This document shows, in pieces, positions 26,263 through 35,851 of a stretch of DNA of 52,181 bases. Source of the DNA: Endozoicomonas ascidiicola (GTDB lineage Bacteria > Pseudomonadota > Gammaproteobacteria > Pseudomonadales > Endozoicomonadaceae); NCBI RefSeq assembly GCF_001646945.1, contig NZ_LUTV01000010.1:98689-150869 (forward strand), read 5' to 3'. How positions within the stretch are numbered: the first letter of the stretch is position 1; every line of letters starts with the position of its first letter. Both the position numbers and the translations under genes were made by a program. The notes under the pieces are model-generated. The model did no database searches and was not told the DNA's origin. It worked only from the letters and a program-made list of their open reading frames with translations.

Positions 26263-27660
26263 ATGATGAATAGCACTCCTATCTGGGATCAGAACCTGAT
26301 TCAACGATACAACGGGGCAGGCCCCCGTTACACTTCCTATCCCACAGCCGTGCAGTTCGACAGTCAGTTCGATATCCAGAAATATGAGAACAATGCCTGC
26401 TACAGTGCCGAGCAAATTAAGCCATTGTCGCTTTATTTCCACATCCCGTTCTGCTCCCATATTTGCTATTACTGTGCCTGTAACAAAATCGTCACCAAGC
26501 ATCGTGATCGTGCTGACGCTTACCTGGATTACCTGTACAAAGAAATTGAAATGCAGGCTGCGCTCTACAGCCCGGAACAACGGGTAGAACAACTGCATTT
26601 TGGCGGCGGCACGCCAACCTTTCTGAGCGAAGGACAAATCACCGCCCTGATGAACCACATCAGACAGCACTTTAACCTGATGGACAGCGAATTCGCCGAT
26701 TACTCCATTGAGCTGGACCCAAGAGAAGTGGACTGGTCAATGATGGGAACGTTACGAGATCAAGGGTTCAACCGAATCAGCATGGGTGTTCAGGATCTTG
26801 ATCCGAAAGTTCAGGCAGCCGTTAATCGCGTGCAGCCAGAAAGCATGATTCAATCCATTCTGGACGCCTCTCGGGTGATGGCTTTCCAGTCCGTTCATAT
26901 GGATTTGATTTACGGCCTGCCATTTCAGAACACCAATAGCTTTATGAACACCATTGATCGGGTTATCGACATGGCGCCGGATCGTCTGTCCTTGTTCAAC
27001 TATGCGCATTTACCACACCGCTTCAAACCACAGCGGCGCATCAATGATGCGGACCTGCCAGCCCCGGAAATGAAACTGGAGATTCTCCAGAAATCCACAG
27101 AAAGGTTACTCGAGCAAGGCTACGTCTATATCGGCATGGATCACTTCGCCCTGCCCGATGATGATCTTGCTATTGCCCAGGAAGACGGAACTCTTCACAG
27201 AAACTTTCAGGGCTACACTACCCACAGTCATTGCGACTTGGTCGGTATGGGCATTTCGTCTATCAGTCAGGTAGGCGACACTTACATTCAAAATTCGACA
27301 GAAGAAGCGCAATACTACGGCGCGCTGGATAAAAACCAGTTACCCACTGTTCGAGGCCTGCAAATGACGGCTGATGATAAAATTCGTCAGGCGGTGATTA
27401 CCCGGCTTATTTGCCAGTTTGAGCTTGAATTCGACAAGATAGAAAAACAGTTTGGTATCAACTTCAGAGACTATTTCCATCAGGAGCTGGAAAGACTAGA
27501 GCCCATGTTGAACGATGGACTGCTGAGCCTCTCCAATGACAACAAACTTAAAGTGTCGCCAAGTGGCAAACTGCTGATTCGTAATATTTGTATGCAGTTT
27601 GACTATTATCTGAACCAACCCGAAATGAAAGAAAAGCCGCTTTATTCAAAAGTCATATGA
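26263..27660 (+). CDS. hemN: Oxygen-independent coproporphyrinogen III dehydrogenase
   Basis: A 465-residue radical-SAM enzyme that makes protoporphyrinogen IX without O2. The iron-sulfur cysteines lie in FHIPFCSHICYYCAC (C64, C68, C71 and following C73), with the SAM region LHFGGGTPTFLSEGQ. The N-terminal ...RYNGAGPRYTSYPTAVQF and the C-terminal helical region match HemN. ATG 26263 (or 26266) is preferred to the TTG at 26254. A strong FNR/ANR promoter lies upstream, and the gene sits between the cbb3 genes and anr, as expected for heme supply at low oxygen. Confidence 0.97.
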   Translation: MMNSTPIWDQNLIQRYNGAGPRYTSYPTAVQFDSQFDIQKYENNACYSAEQIKPLSLYFHIPFCSHICYYCACNKIVTKHRDRADAYLDYLYKEIEMQAALYSPEQRVEQLHFGGGTPTFLSEGQITALMNHIRQHFNLMDSEFADYSIELDPREVDWSMMGTLRDQGFNRISMGVQDLDPKVQAAVNRVQPESMIQSILDASRVMAFQSVHMDLIYGLPFQNTNSFMNTIDRVIDMAPDRLSLFNYAHLPHRFKPQRRINDADLPAPEMKLEILQKSTERLLEQGYVYIGMDHFALPDDDLAIAQEDGTLHRNFQGYTTHSHCDLVGMGISSISQVGDTYIQNSTEEAQYYGALDKNQLPTVRGLQMTADDKIRQAVITRLICQFELEFDKIEKQFGINFRDYFHQELERLEPMLNDGLLSLSNDNKLKVSPSGKLLIRNICMQFDYYLNQPEMKEKPLYSKVI

Positions 27661-27966
27661 CGTATAGAAGGGTCGGAAATACATCTGACCCTCTTCCCAC
27701 CTACACAACACCTGCCCAACAGCTCCAACTGAAGATCACCTATCGGCATAAATACTCACATTGATTTAATCAAAACATCAGTGCAAAATCCCCTTCCAGC
27801 CGTAAGATGATCTATATCAAGTTTTTATGGTCGAATATTGTTCAATAAAGTAATGGGGTGAACCCCAAATGACTGTTAATTTATAAGTATTTGCCAGATT
27901 GTCTCAGTGATAACATTTTCCTTACAATAGTGTTAAATCTTGCAAATACGACTTTGAGGCCTCTCA
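27661..27966. other. Intergenic region hemN / anr
   Basis: About 306 nt. It begins with a hairpin (27666-27696) where AGGGTCGGA pairs imperfectly with TCTGACCCT, probably ending hemN. It then has the palindrome TTGATTTAATCAA (27771-27783, FNR-like halves with 3-nt spacing) and the 9/10 FNR box at 27807-27820. No gene is seen. Confidence 0.65.
27807..27820 (+). promoter_or_regulatory. FNR/ANR box upstream of anr
   Basis: ATGAT-CTAT-ATCAA matches the FNR/ANR consensus at 9 of 10. It lies about 147 nt before the anr start, suggesting autoregulation. The -10 at ideal spacing (CAATAA near 27843) is poor, so it could activate or repress. Confidence 0.7.
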
Positions 27967-28725
27967 ATGACGTCAAAGCCCAACGTCCGACAGCCCAGCC
28001 ATGTTGCCTGCAGAGACTGCAGTCTAAGTTCGCTGTGCCTGCCACTGGCACTCAGCATCAAGGATATTGACCAGCTTGATCACATCATCAAGCGTGGGCG
28101 TCCGTTGAAAAAAGGCGAGCACCTGTTCCTTGAAGGTGATCCTTTTGACAGCCTCTACGCCGTTCGTTCCGGCGCTATCAAAACCTACACCGCCACGAAC
28201 GAAGGTGAAGAACAGATCACCGGCTTCTACCTGCCCAGCGAAGTACTTGGTTTGAGCGGTATGGACACTGATGCCTACCCGGTATCAGCACAGGCCATGG
28301 AAACCACCATGATCTGTGAGATTCCTTTCGAGCAGCTGGAAACACTCTCTGATCAGTTCCCTGAGCTTCGTCGTCACATGATGCGCCTTATGAGTAAACG
28401 CATCCGTGAAGACCAGCAGATGATGATGTTGCTCTCCAAGAAAAACGCCGATGAACGTATTGCGACTTTCCTGATTAATCTGGCCAGCCGTTTCCGACGC
28501 CGTGGTTTTTCATCACAGTCGTTCCGCCTGTCCATGTCCCGCAACGAAATGGGTAATTACCTTGGACTGGCTGTAGAAACAGTGAGTCGTGTATTCACCC
28601 GATTCCAAAAAAGTGGAATGATTTCTGCGGTGGGCAAAGAGATTGAAATCCACAACCCGGTTGAACTCTGCTCTCTGGCCGGTGGCAAGAACATTGATGT
28701 AAATCAGATCGCCACCAGCGCCTGA
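27967..28725 (+). CDS. anr: FNR/ANR oxygen-sensing transcription regulator
   Basis: A 252-residue CRP/FNR-family regulator. The oxygen-labile [4Fe-4S] ligands are C15-x2-C18-x5-C24 plus C117 (MICEIPF), all present. A cyclic-nucleotide-like beta-roll follows, then the dimer helix and a helix-turn-helix [28 protein letters not shown] whose E-x2-S-R contacts the TTGAT half-site. It matches Pseudomonas Anr and E. coli Fnr in layout and length. It probably controls ccoN and hemN in this window through the boxes listed, and perhaps itself. Confidence 0.96.
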   Translation: MTSKPNVRQPSHVACRDCSLSSLCLPLALSIKDIDQLDHIIKRGRPLKKGEHLFLEGDPFDSLYAVRSGAIKTYTATNEGEEQITGFYLPSEVLGLSGMDTDAYPVSAQAMETTMICEIPFEQLETLSDQFPELRRHMMRLMSKRIREDQQMMMLLSKKNADERIATFLINLASRFRRRGFSSQSFRLSMSRNEMGNYLGLAVETVSRVFTRFQKSGMISAVGKEIEIHNPVELCSLAGGKNIDVNQIATSA

Positions 28726-28737
28726 CTTTATTCTCGC

Positions 28738-28761
28738 AAGAAGCTACCATGGTAGCTTCTT
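28738..28761 (+). terminator. Palindromic terminator-like hairpin after anr
   Basis: A perfect 24-nt palindrome (AAGAAGCTACCA and its complement) followed by TATCATTT, 13 nt after the anr stop and ahead of apt. Confidence 0.7.
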
Positions 28762-28789
28762 ATCATTTCATTCCGCCCAAAAAAAAGAC

Positions 28790-29365
28790 ATGCATACGAA
28801 CGAAACCTCCGACGTTCAGGGTTCTTTATCCGTTCAGGACTACCTCCAGTCACAGATCAGAACCATTCCGAACTGGCCCCATGAAGGCATCCTGTTCAGA
28901 GACATCACCACTCTGTTTGAAAACCCTGAAGCTTGGCGTAAGACCGTAGACGTTCTGGTAAAACGCTATGAGCAGAAAGAATTTGATCGTATCGGTGCTC
29001 TTGATGCCCGTGGCTTTCTTATGGGTTCTACGCTGTCTTACCTGATGAATAAGCCACTGATTCTATTTCGCAAGAAAGGAAAGCTGCCAGGAAGTACATT
29101 AAGCGTTGAATACGATTTGGAGTACGGAAAGGCGACACTGGAGATGCATGAAGACTCAGTTAAGGCCGGTGAAAAAGTCCTTCTGGTTGACGATCTGATC
29201 GCCACCGGCGGAACGTTGCTGGCCGCGGATGAACTGTTAAGGAAAGCCGGAGCAAGCACACTGGAAGCGGCCGCCATTATCAATCTACCTGATTTGAAAG
29301 GTGCAGACAGATTGAATCAGGCTGGCATTGCCACCTATTCATTGTGTCAGTTTGAAGGTGAATAA
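28790..29365 (+). CDS. apt: Adenine phosphoribosyltransferase
   Basis: A 191-residue purine-salvage enzyme that makes AMP from adenine and PRPP. Motifs are IRTIPNWPHEGILFRDITTLF, LDARGFLMGSTLSY and the PRPP loop VLLVDDLIATGGTLLAA. It is slightly longer than usual at the N-terminus (~15 polar residues). The start ATG follows an A-rich stretch with no clear ribosome site. An intrinsic terminator follows. Confidence 0.96.
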   Translation: MHTNETSDVQGSLSVQDYLQSQIRTIPNWPHEGILFRDITTLFENPEAWRKTVDVLVKRYEQKEFDRIGALDARGFLMGSTLSYLMNKPLILFRKKGKLPGSTLSVEYDLEYGKATLEMHEDSVKAGEKVLLVDDLIATGGTLLAADELLRKAGASTLEAAAIINLPDLKGADRLNQAGIATYSLCQFEGE

Positions 29366-29399
29366 ACCTCACTTGAATTGACGTTTATTCCAGGTAAAG

Positions 29400-29426
29400 A
29401 AAAGGGGCTTCAAAGCCCCTTTTTTT
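29400..29426. terminator. Intrinsic terminator between apt and cpdB
   Basis: AAAAGGGGCTT, a short loop, AAGCCCC, then a run of seven T. It lies between the convergent stops of apt and cpdB and is a textbook rho-independent terminator for apt; the A run makes it usable from the other side too. Confidence 0.93.
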
Positions 29427-29431
29427 GCTTC

Positions 29432-31393
29432 TTAGCGAACCAGATTAATCTGATAAAGTGCAAAACCGTTGTCGTCCATTCCAACCTTCTTCACATCGTA
29501 TGCTGATTTAGCCTGAATAAACTGGCTAGCCTTCTCGGATGGAGAGGTTTCAAAGGTGACATTCAATTTCTTGTCAGACTTGATTGGTGCCAGACGCCAG
29601 TTATTATCCGTACTCGGGATAACCTGACCCTTTTCCTTGGTCTGAGCCGAAATGTAGTTAGACAAAATCGTACGGTTTTCATCGGGAGAAGCAAACACAA
29701 TAAAATCTTCACCGTTACCAGCGAAGTTACCACCGCCGTAGGCACGATAATTATTGGTTGCAATGATAAACGGCTGATCATCCTTCACCGGTTTCCCTTG
29801 ATAACTCAGGCCGATTATTCGATGTGTGTCGTTAGCCAGCTCACCTTTATCGTTGAAGCGGGCAGGCTTGGAAACATCGATCTGATACTCAACGCCATCA
29901 ATAACATCAAAGTTATAGGTACGGAACGTATCCCAGTTTAAGAGAGACTGCTGCTCAGAACTGTTCACATCAATCTGGTTGAATTGACCAGCTGCACGCT
30001 CCAGCCACGCTTTCACCTCTTTACCAGTGACTTTCAGTGCCACCAGTGTATTCGGGTACAGGTACAAATCCGCGGCATTACTAAACGTCAGAGTACCGGA
30101 TTCCACTTCGGTGTAGCCGGATGGGTCATCTTTACGACCACCCGCTTTGAAAGGCGCAGCCGCTGAAAGGACAGGAATGCCTTCCAGATCCGGATCGCCC
30201 TGAATGAAACGCTCCACATAATCGATCTGGGCATTATTGACGATCTGAACCGTTGGATCGTCCTGAACCAGTGCCAGGAAGCTGTACATTACATCAGACG
30301 CTTTACCAATTGGCTGATTGACAAAATCCTGAGTGCCTTCATGCTCAGCTTTTATACTGGCCACCAGCTCAGCATCCGCTTCAACCGTTGGCTTGCCGGA
30401 AGCACGGTCAAAAATTGGACGCACAGAGGCTTTACCGGAAACCACTTCCCAATCACCACTCGCGTCATCCAACGTCAGATCAACCATTCCCAGATGACTG
30501 CCCCAGCGACCCGGCATAACGGAAGGTACGCCATTGATGGTGCCTTTTTCCAGGTCAACGCCCGGGATTTTTTCAAAGCCTTTGCCCGGGAACACAGCAT
30601 GAGCATGACCAAACATGATGGCATTAATGCCTTCCACTTCTGACAGGAAGTACACCGAGTTTTCAGCCATCGCCTTATAAGGCTCAGAGCTCAGACCAGA
30701 ATGAGGAATGGCAATGACGACATCTGCCCCCTTCTTCTTCATTTCCGGTACGTATTTTTTGGCAGCTTCAAGAATGTCGCCAGCAATCACTTTACCTTCG
30801 AGGTTTTTCTTATCCCACTGCATCACCTGAGGCGGTACAAAGCCAATGTAGCCTACCTGAATGGTTTGCATTTTACCGTCGGAGTCTTTGAACGACTGAT
30901 CTTTGATAATGTATGGCTGGAAGATAGGCTTGCCGGTTTTGGCATCGACAACGTTGGAGCAGATATAAGGGAAGTTAGCGTCATTGACGGCTTCGTTAAG
31001 GAACTCGAGACCGTAGTTAAATTCATGATTACCAATGTTGCCAACATCATAATCCAGCAGATTCATTGCCTTGTAAACCGGGTGAACATCCTTGGGGTTC
31101 AAGCCTTTGGCTGCCATATAGTCACCCATGGGGGAGCCCTGAATCAAGTCGCCGTTATCAACCAGCACACTGTTGGTCACCTCATCACGAGCCTGGTTAA
31201 CCAGCGTCGCTACCCGAACCAGACCATGCTTGGCGGTAGGTTTGCCTTTGTAATAGTCGTAGTCCATAACATTGGCGTGAATGTCCGTGGTTTCCAGCAC
31301 GCGAAGATCAATAGTGGCAGCCGATGCAGCTCCGGTGATTGATACCAACCCCATCAATACTGCCGCAGATAATGCAGTCCGACGTACTTGCAT
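29432..31393 (-). CDS. cpdB: Periplasmic 2',3'-cyclic-nucleotide 2'-phosphodiesterase/3'-nucleotidase
   Basis: A 653-residue bifunctional enzyme that scavenges nucleotides in the periplasm. It has a signal peptide (cleavage near ASA-A, residue 26). The metallophosphoesterase domain has [44 protein letters not shown] and [10 protein letters not shown] metal-binding motifs. The C-terminal 5'-nucleotidase domain includes [11 protein letters not shown]. Full family length. It faces apt across a terminator; both act in nucleotide salvage, but separate promoters are needed. Confidence 0.96.
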   Translation of the reverse strand: MQVRRTALSAAVLMGLVSITGAASAATIDLRVLETTDIHANVMDYDYYKGKPTAKHGLVRVATLVNQARDEVTNSVLVDNGDLIQGSPMGDYMAAKGLNPKDVHPVYKAMNLLDYDVGNIGNHEFNYGLEFLNEAVNDANFPYICSNVVDAKTGKPIFQPYIIKDQSFKDSDGKMQTIQVGYIGFVPPQVMQWDKKNLEGKVIAGDILEAAKKYVPEMKKKGADVVIAIPHSGLSSEPYKAMAENSVYFLSEVEGINAIMFGHAHAVFPGKGFEKIPGVDLEKGTINGVPSVMPGRWGSHLGMVDLTLDDASGDWEVVSGKASVRPIFDRASGKPTVEADAELVASIKAEHEGTQDFVNQPIGKASDVMYSFLALVQDDPTVQIVNNAQIDYVERFIQGDPDLEGIPVLSAAAPFKAGGRKDDPSGYTEVESGTLTFSNAADLYLYPNTLVALKVTGKEVKAWLERAAGQFNQIDVNSSEQQSLLNWDTFRTYNFDVIDGVEYQIDVSKPARFNDKGELANDTHRIIGLSYQGKPVKDDQPFIIATNNYRAYGGGNFAGNGEDFIVFASPDENRTILSNYISAQTKEKGQVIPSTDNNWRLAPIKSDKKLNVTFETSPSEKASQFIQAKSAYDVKKVGMDDNGFALYQINLVR

Positions 31394-31581
31394 ACTTCCC
31401 CCTCGTTTTGAGGCTATTAGTTTCCGAGCAACCTACCTCAAAAAAGACGGCCATGTAATTAGTACGATCCACCAAATTTGCTTTCAGCTATCTGTTTAGA
31501 AATCCGATGGTGATACGATATTTGAATAAGGCTAATGACAGGCGTTGTTAGCATTTTTTATCCCACAAAAGGACTTGAGGA

Positions 31582-32127
31582 ATGGGAATCTGCGCCAAGG
31601 AGCTGAGGCATTATGTGGTCCGTCCGGCTCTGAAACATCTGGGCATGTGGAGCCCAACCGCTGAAAACTTGTTGCTTGGCACCGCCGCCAGAGAGTCTGG
31701 CCTTGGCTTCCACCTGAAAATTGCTAATCAGCACGCGCTTGGGATTTATCAGATATCCCCCAGAATGCACCGTAAAGTCTGGGATCAGTTTTTAGCCACA
31801 CAGCCAGAACTCTCAAGCAAAGTAAGGGGGCTGGCCAGCCAACGGGAGTTTCTCGCCCATCCTCACCATGAGCTGGCGACCAATCTGGCCTATGCAACGG
31901 CTATTGCCTGGATGATTTACCTGCGTTCAGGCACTACATTGGAGTTAATTGGCAAGGATGATGTTCGTTCCATGGGCCGACTTTGGTACAAACATTTCCA
32001 CAGCAGAAACCCTGGCACTATCAAGAGCTTCTGTGACAGTTATCAGAAACAGATCATTGAATCGGGGAGCTCTCGAGAGGAATCTGACTACTTTAATCAG
32101 AACGCAGATATAAGAAGCTGTTCATGA
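31582..32127 (+). CDS. Lysozyme/transglycosylase-like hypothetical protein
   Basis: A 181-residue protein with an AARESGLGFHLK...ALGIYQISPRMHRKVWDQF region (residues ~35-70). This has the catalytic Glu-Ser and 'GIYQI' pattern of lytic-transglycosylase-like folds and resembles proteins found in phages. There is no signal peptide. Start ATG 31582 has a TTGAGGA site just upstream. The last residues (RSCS) and the TGA stop lie inside the palindromic repeat at 32113-32274, so the original C-terminus was probably altered by that element. Function is not certain. Confidence 0.65.
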   Translation: MGICAKELRHYVVRPALKHLGMWSPTAENLLLGTAARESGLGFHLKIANQHALGIYQISPRMHRKVWDQFLATQPELSSKVRGLASQREFLAHPHHELATNLAYATAIAWMIYLRSGTTLELIGKDDVRSMGRLWYKHFHSRNPGTIKSFCDSYQKQIIESGSSREESDYFNQNADIRSCS

Positions 32128-32274
32128 TCTTTTGCGAATAGCGAAAACGAGGAGAAAATGTTCCTGTTTTTCAGTTTTTTGAGGAGCATAGTGGCGCTAC
32201 GTAACGAAGAAAACTGAAAAACAGGGGCGTTTTATCATCGTTTGCAGCTCGCAGAAAGATTGTGAACAGCTTCT
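32113..32274. repeat. 162-nt imperfect palindrome (MITE/REP-like), copy 2
   Basis: The ends AGAAGCTGTTCA and TGAACAGCTTCT are perfect inverted repeats, and pairing continues nearly to the centre, including CCTGTTTTTCAGTTTT against AAAACTGAAAAACAGG. The centre GAGCATAGTGGCGCTACG is related to that of the 163-nt element at 21236-21398. The left end overlaps the last codons and stop of the lysozyme-like gene. Confidence 0.88.
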
Positions 32275-32321
32275 AAAGCCTGCTTGAGGCATTCGGCAGG
32301 CTTTATCTTGATAAACCGTTG

Positions 32322-32651
32322 TCAGAGGCCTTGTGCTTCTGCGCACCCGACACAATAATCCGCATAGGGCATCACTTCCAGGCGTTGCCCGGGTATCTCC
32401 TGACCACAGCCATCACAGTAGCCGTACTCACCTTCATTAATCCGATCCAGCGCCTTATTAATCTTGCGAAGTTCCATGACTGCCTCGTTACCGAGAGCAT
32501 CCATCACCTCGTCGTTTTCACGCTCCTGAGCCTGCTCCGACCAGTCTGCGCTGTTTTTTCGGGTCACATCATCTTTGATGCTTCCCAGTCTGATATTCAG
32601 CTCGTCACGACGAGCCAGCAACCTGATTTTTGACTTTTCATGGTCTGACAT
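32322..32651 (-). CDS. TraR/DksA-family zinc-finger protein
   Basis: A 109-residue DksA-like protein with a coiled-coil N-terminal region (residues ~1-70) and a C4 zinc finger YCDGCGQEIPGQRLEVMPYADYCVGCAEAQ. Proteins of this type bind the RNA polymerase secondary channel and tune transcription. It is shorter than true DksA (~150 residues), so it is a paralogue. The ATG has an AGGGG site about 8 nt upstream. Confidence 0.88.
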   Translation of the reverse strand: MSDHEKSKIRLLARRDELNIRLGSIKDDVTRKNSADWSEQAQERENDEVMDALGNEAVMELRKINKALDRINEGEYGYCDGCGQEIPGQRLEVMPYADYCVGCAEAQGL

Positions 32652-32969
32652 TTTGCAACCCCTGCTCCAATACTGGAAACACTATTATTGTTAACCCCGT
32701 TCCGAGGTTTATAGAATTTCATCAGATGGTTTTGTAGCTATGAGAGACATCCTGACAATATTTATATTACCGCCAGTGGCGTTCGATCGTAAACTGTCCC
32801 TGATCAATCCCAATTATCAATAGTAGATCATCGTTCTCAATATCGTGGCATCGCTGCCAATATAATTAATCGATACCTACCGTCGATTCCTAAAACCCTG
32901 ACTTGGTTGAAAGCTGAGCGGCAGATATAATTAACGGATTTCCTTTTAGACACAGCTGAAACCAACCCT
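32652..32969. other. Divergent intergenic region dksA-like / ttcA
   Basis: About 318 nt of AT-rich sequence between divergent genes, so it should contain both promoters. ATATAATTAA occurs twice (near 32860 and 32927). No FNR box of good quality and no open frame with a ribosome site was found. Confidence 0.5.
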
Positions 32970-33884
32970 ATGACCACAACCAACCTGACCGGTTCTGATA
33001 AGCACGGCTTCAATAAACTGCAGAAGAAGCTGAGACGCATGGCAGGCAGAGCCATCGAAGACTTCAATATGATTGAAGACGGTGACCGGGTCATGGTCTG
33101 CCTGTCCGGGGGGAAAGACAGCTATACAATGCTCCACATCCTGATGAGCCTGCAGAAAAGCGCACCCATCCACTTTGAGCTGGTTGCCGTGAATCTGGAT
33201 CAAAAGCAACCCGGCTTTCCGGAAGAAATACTGCCTGAGTATCTGGATGGCCTTGGTGTGCCTTATCACATCATCAACCGTGATACCTACTCGGTTGTTA
33301 AGGAAAAGGTTCCTGAGGGTAAAACCACCTGCGGCCTTTGCTCACGACTGAGACGGGGTACACTCTACGCCTTTGCTGAAGACATCGGCGCCACCAAAAT
33401 CGCCCTTGGCCATCATAAAGACGATATCGTCGAAACTATGTTCCTGAACATGTTTTACGGTTCACGACTGGCCGGCATGCCGCCAAAGCTTCGCTCTGAT
33501 GATGGCCGAAACGTCGTGATTCGCCCTCTGGCCTATTGCCGGGAAAAAGACATCACCGCCTTTGCTGACCAGATGGAGTTCCCAATCATTCCATGCAACC
33601 TTTGCGGCTCTCAGGAAAACCTTCAGCGCCAGAATATCAAAGCCATGCTGACAGAATGGGAAAAGAAGCACCCTAGTCGTATCGAGTCCATTTTTACGGC
33701 CATGCAGAATATTGCGCCATCACAGATGGGCGACACAGAGCTGTTTGATTTTAAAAACCTGACGGTCGATCGCAGCTCAGAACGTAAAGATTATGAGCAT
33801 GCTGATAACCAGTTTATTTTTTCTGGCAATATCAGCATTCAAGAAGAAAATAACGGGGTACAGGTGCTCAACTTCGAGCCCTGA
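32970..33884 (+). CDS. ttcA: tRNA 2-thiocytidine(32) synthetase
   Basis: A 304-residue enzyme that thiolates C32 of some tRNAs, using ATP and an iron-sulfur cluster. The PP-loop is S46-GGKD-S51, and the cluster cysteines are in [12 protein letters not shown] and [35 protein letters not shown] is typical. The cluster makes it oxygen-sensitive, and fnr and ttcA are neighbours in some enterobacteria; here they are 4 kb apart. It has no strong ribosome site. It converges with the DUF547 gene. Confidence 0.96.
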   Translation: MTTTNLTGSDKHGFNKLQKKLRRMAGRAIEDFNMIEDGDRVMVCLSGGKDSYTMLHILMSLQKSAPIHFELVAVNLDQKQPGFPEEILPEYLDGLGVPYHIINRDTYSVVKEKVPEGKTTCGLCSRLRRGTLYAFAEDIGATKIALGHHKDDIVETMFLNMFYGSRLAGMPPKLRSDDGRNVVIRPLAYCREKDITAFADQMEFPIIPCNLCGSQENLQRQNIKAMLTEWEKKHPSRIESIFTAMQNIAPSQMGDTELFDFKNLTVDRSSERKDYEHADNQFIFSGNISIQEENNGVQVLNFEP

Positions 33885-33889
33885 TTGCT

Positions 33890-34738
33890 TTATTGCGGTT
33901 CGTTCAGCCGCCAGTCATACCGGTACTTCACAATACCGGTATGACTCTTGATTTTTTTCGCAGTATCAGGCCGGGCGTATTTCTGTAAATGCAGTAACAC
34001 GCCATCTTTGTCGACAAAATCCACTTCATACCATTCATAAATTCGCGACAGAACCAACCTGCCGTCAATCCAGGTTACACCTTTCTCCTGGCTAACAAAC
34101 CGATCGGCCAGTTTATCCAGTAATTGCTCTGTATTGGCCGCGGTAAAAACCTGTGGTGATAAATCCGGACAACCCATGCTGGCACAATTCACCGCATAAT
34201 GAATCCGGTTATCTTCCCATAAAGGCCTGAGTATTCTGTGCTCGATATCATTCAGCGTAAGCGGCAGGCCAGCAACGGTAATCACCTTTTCATCCCATGG
34301 GCCAAAACGATACCAAGGACCGATATCCGTTATGGACTCAAGAGGATAGTTTTTCAGAATAAGATCCACAGTCAGGGCATTATACAGATTGATCCAGAAC
34401 GCTTTCTGTTCCGCCTTTGAATAAGACAAAGGCTCAACGGTTGATAGACGACTCAGGTAATCTTTTAGTTTCTCACGGTCTGCTTGTGAAACTGCCTGAT
34501 ACCGAAAAGTATTACCCGCTGAATGGACGACAAGATATTCATCCAGAATATCCTGCCAGTTCTGATGATTCACTGTTTTTCTGAAACCCTCATCACCACC
34601 ATCCCAAACAGCCCAGTACTCACTGGCCTGTGCTGCCTGAGTATTGACTGAAAATGCGACAGAAAATAATAAAAACAGAAACCAGAAAGGCCGGCGAAGA
34701 GAAGGAGAACGAGTCATTATTTTATCTTTGTCATTCAT
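33890..34738 (-). CDS. Exported DUF547 protein
   Basis: A 282-residue protein with a signal peptide (RRPFWFLFLLFSVAFSVNTQA, cleavage near residue 36) and a DUF547 domain: KAEQKAFWINLYNALTVDLILKNYP, ILRPLWEDNRIHYAVNCASMGCPDLSPQVF. The family may have a papain-like fold, and its role is unknown. A GGGAG site lies 5 nt before the ATG. It follows the Bax-like gene by 40 nt on the same strand, so they are likely co-transcribed. Confidence 0.88.
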   Translation of the reverse strand: MNDKDKIMTRSPSLRRPFWFLFLLFSVAFSVNTQAAQASEYWAVWDGGDEGFRKTVNHQNWQDILDEYLVVHSAGNTFRYQAVSQADREKLKDYLSRLSTVEPLSYSKAEQKAFWINLYNALTVDLILKNYPLESITDIGPWYRFGPWDEKVITVAGLPLTLNDIEHRILRPLWEDNRIHYAVNCASMGCPDLSPQVFTAANTEQLLDKLADRFVSQEKGVTWIDGRLVLSRIYEWYEVDFVDKDGVLLHLQKYARPDTAKKIKSHTGIVKYRYDWRLNEPQ

Positions 34739-34778
34739 AGGAACTCCCTCTCTCTTGGGTTATGTCAACAGAGTCTGA

Positions 34779-35570
34779 TTACCCCTGATCATCGTCATCA
34801 TACTGGATAAGCTCGTTGCTGTTAATCATGGCAATCAGTTCCTGAATGTAGTCATCACCACGAATCGAGTATGCACCAAGCCCCTGGGCAAGGTTTACAC
34901 CGGATACTGGCAAGCGCTTTTCCCGGTTACTCTCACGCATCGTTCTCAACGACTGATAAGAATGATTGGTGTTCAGGTTATGCATATACGCCTGCACAGA
35001 AGCGTAAACCGTCTCAAACTTTTGCACTTCATAGGTTTTCCCTTCAGGGCGGCCACTAGGAACAATTCCGCAGCCCGGACTGAAACACCATTGTCCAAAA
35101 AAGTTATTACCCTGCGTCGCAAAACGGGACGTTCCCCAAGCACTCTCATTGGCAGATTGCGCCAGAGCCAGTGAGGCGGGAATAATATCCACCCGGGGCA
35201 GCAACGTTTCAAATAGCGCTCGGTCAACCGTTTCAATATTTTTTAGACGATACCGTTTGGCCAGGCTCTTCACCCAGCCAGCTTCATCCTCAGAGAGCGT
35301 CGTTTTTGCCGACAACTCAAGCAACTGTTGGCGATTCTGCAAGATGACTTGATTCTCTCGCTCTACCATCGGTAGAACGTAATCAAAGAAAGCACTTTTC
35401 TTGCTTTTTACATCGACGATGCTGCCAAAATCCGGCAGATGAGAAGGAATTTCTTTCAGTTCAGCCACTTCCTGTGGCTCGCTTGTTGGCAACAACCAGT
35501 GATAACCCGCTGAAAGTGCAATCAGCCCCAGTAGTGTTCCCAGCATGAGTTTGTCGATCCTTTTAAGCAT
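34779..35570 (-). CDS. Bax-like membrane-anchored glucosaminidase
   Basis: A 263-residue protein with one N-terminal membrane helix (about 9-28) and a C-terminal glucosaminidase (mannosyl-glycoprotein endo-beta-N-acetylglucosaminidase) domain. The likely catalytic Glu is in LALAQSANESAWGTSRFATQGNNFFGQWCF, and ETVYASVQAYMHNLNTN and YSIRGDDYIQELIAMIN are typical of the Bax family. It should cut peptidoglycan on the periplasmic side. A GAGGAAAG site precedes the ATG. It is upstream of the DUF547 gene in one unit. Confidence 0.9.
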   Translation of the reverse strand: MLKRIDKLMLGTLLGLIALSAGYHWLLPTSEPQEVAELKEIPSHLPDFGSIVDVKSKKSAFFDYVLPMVERENQVILQNRQQLLELSAKTTLSEDEAGWVKSLAKRYRLKNIETVDRALFETLLPRVDIIPASLALAQSANESAWGTSRFATQGNNFFGQWCFSPGCGIVPSGRPEGKTYEVQKFETVYASVQAYMHNLNTNHSYQSLRTMRESNREKRLPVSGVNLAQGLGAYSIRGDDYIQELIAMINSNELIQYDDDDQG

Positions 35571-35851
35571 ACTTTCCTCATAAAAAATGTGATTTCTATA
35601 GAATACCTACTGACTCACAAAATTGGCATTAAAAATATTTATTTACATCACCAATATTTACATTTATAAAAATACATGTAATCACTGTGGGGCGGCTACA
35701 AGCGGTTCTGTCATACAACGCTGCACACAAAGCAGCGACAGATAGCCAATAACTATAATAACAACAAACGGTCAACCGCCGGTGAGCATCAGCACCTTCT
35801 CTATTAACGACCGAGAAGGCTGATTGCTAACCAAGACATGGAGGCACAACC

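Noticed and set aside
27771-27783. TTGATTTAATCAA as an FNR site
   Set aside because: The half-sites are good but the spacer is 3 nt in place of 4; the site at 27807-27820 fits better.
30701-31342. 213-codon frame on the + strand within cpdB
   Set aside because: It lies opposite a strongly supported gene, and its sequence is a reverse-strand shadow of cpdB codons.
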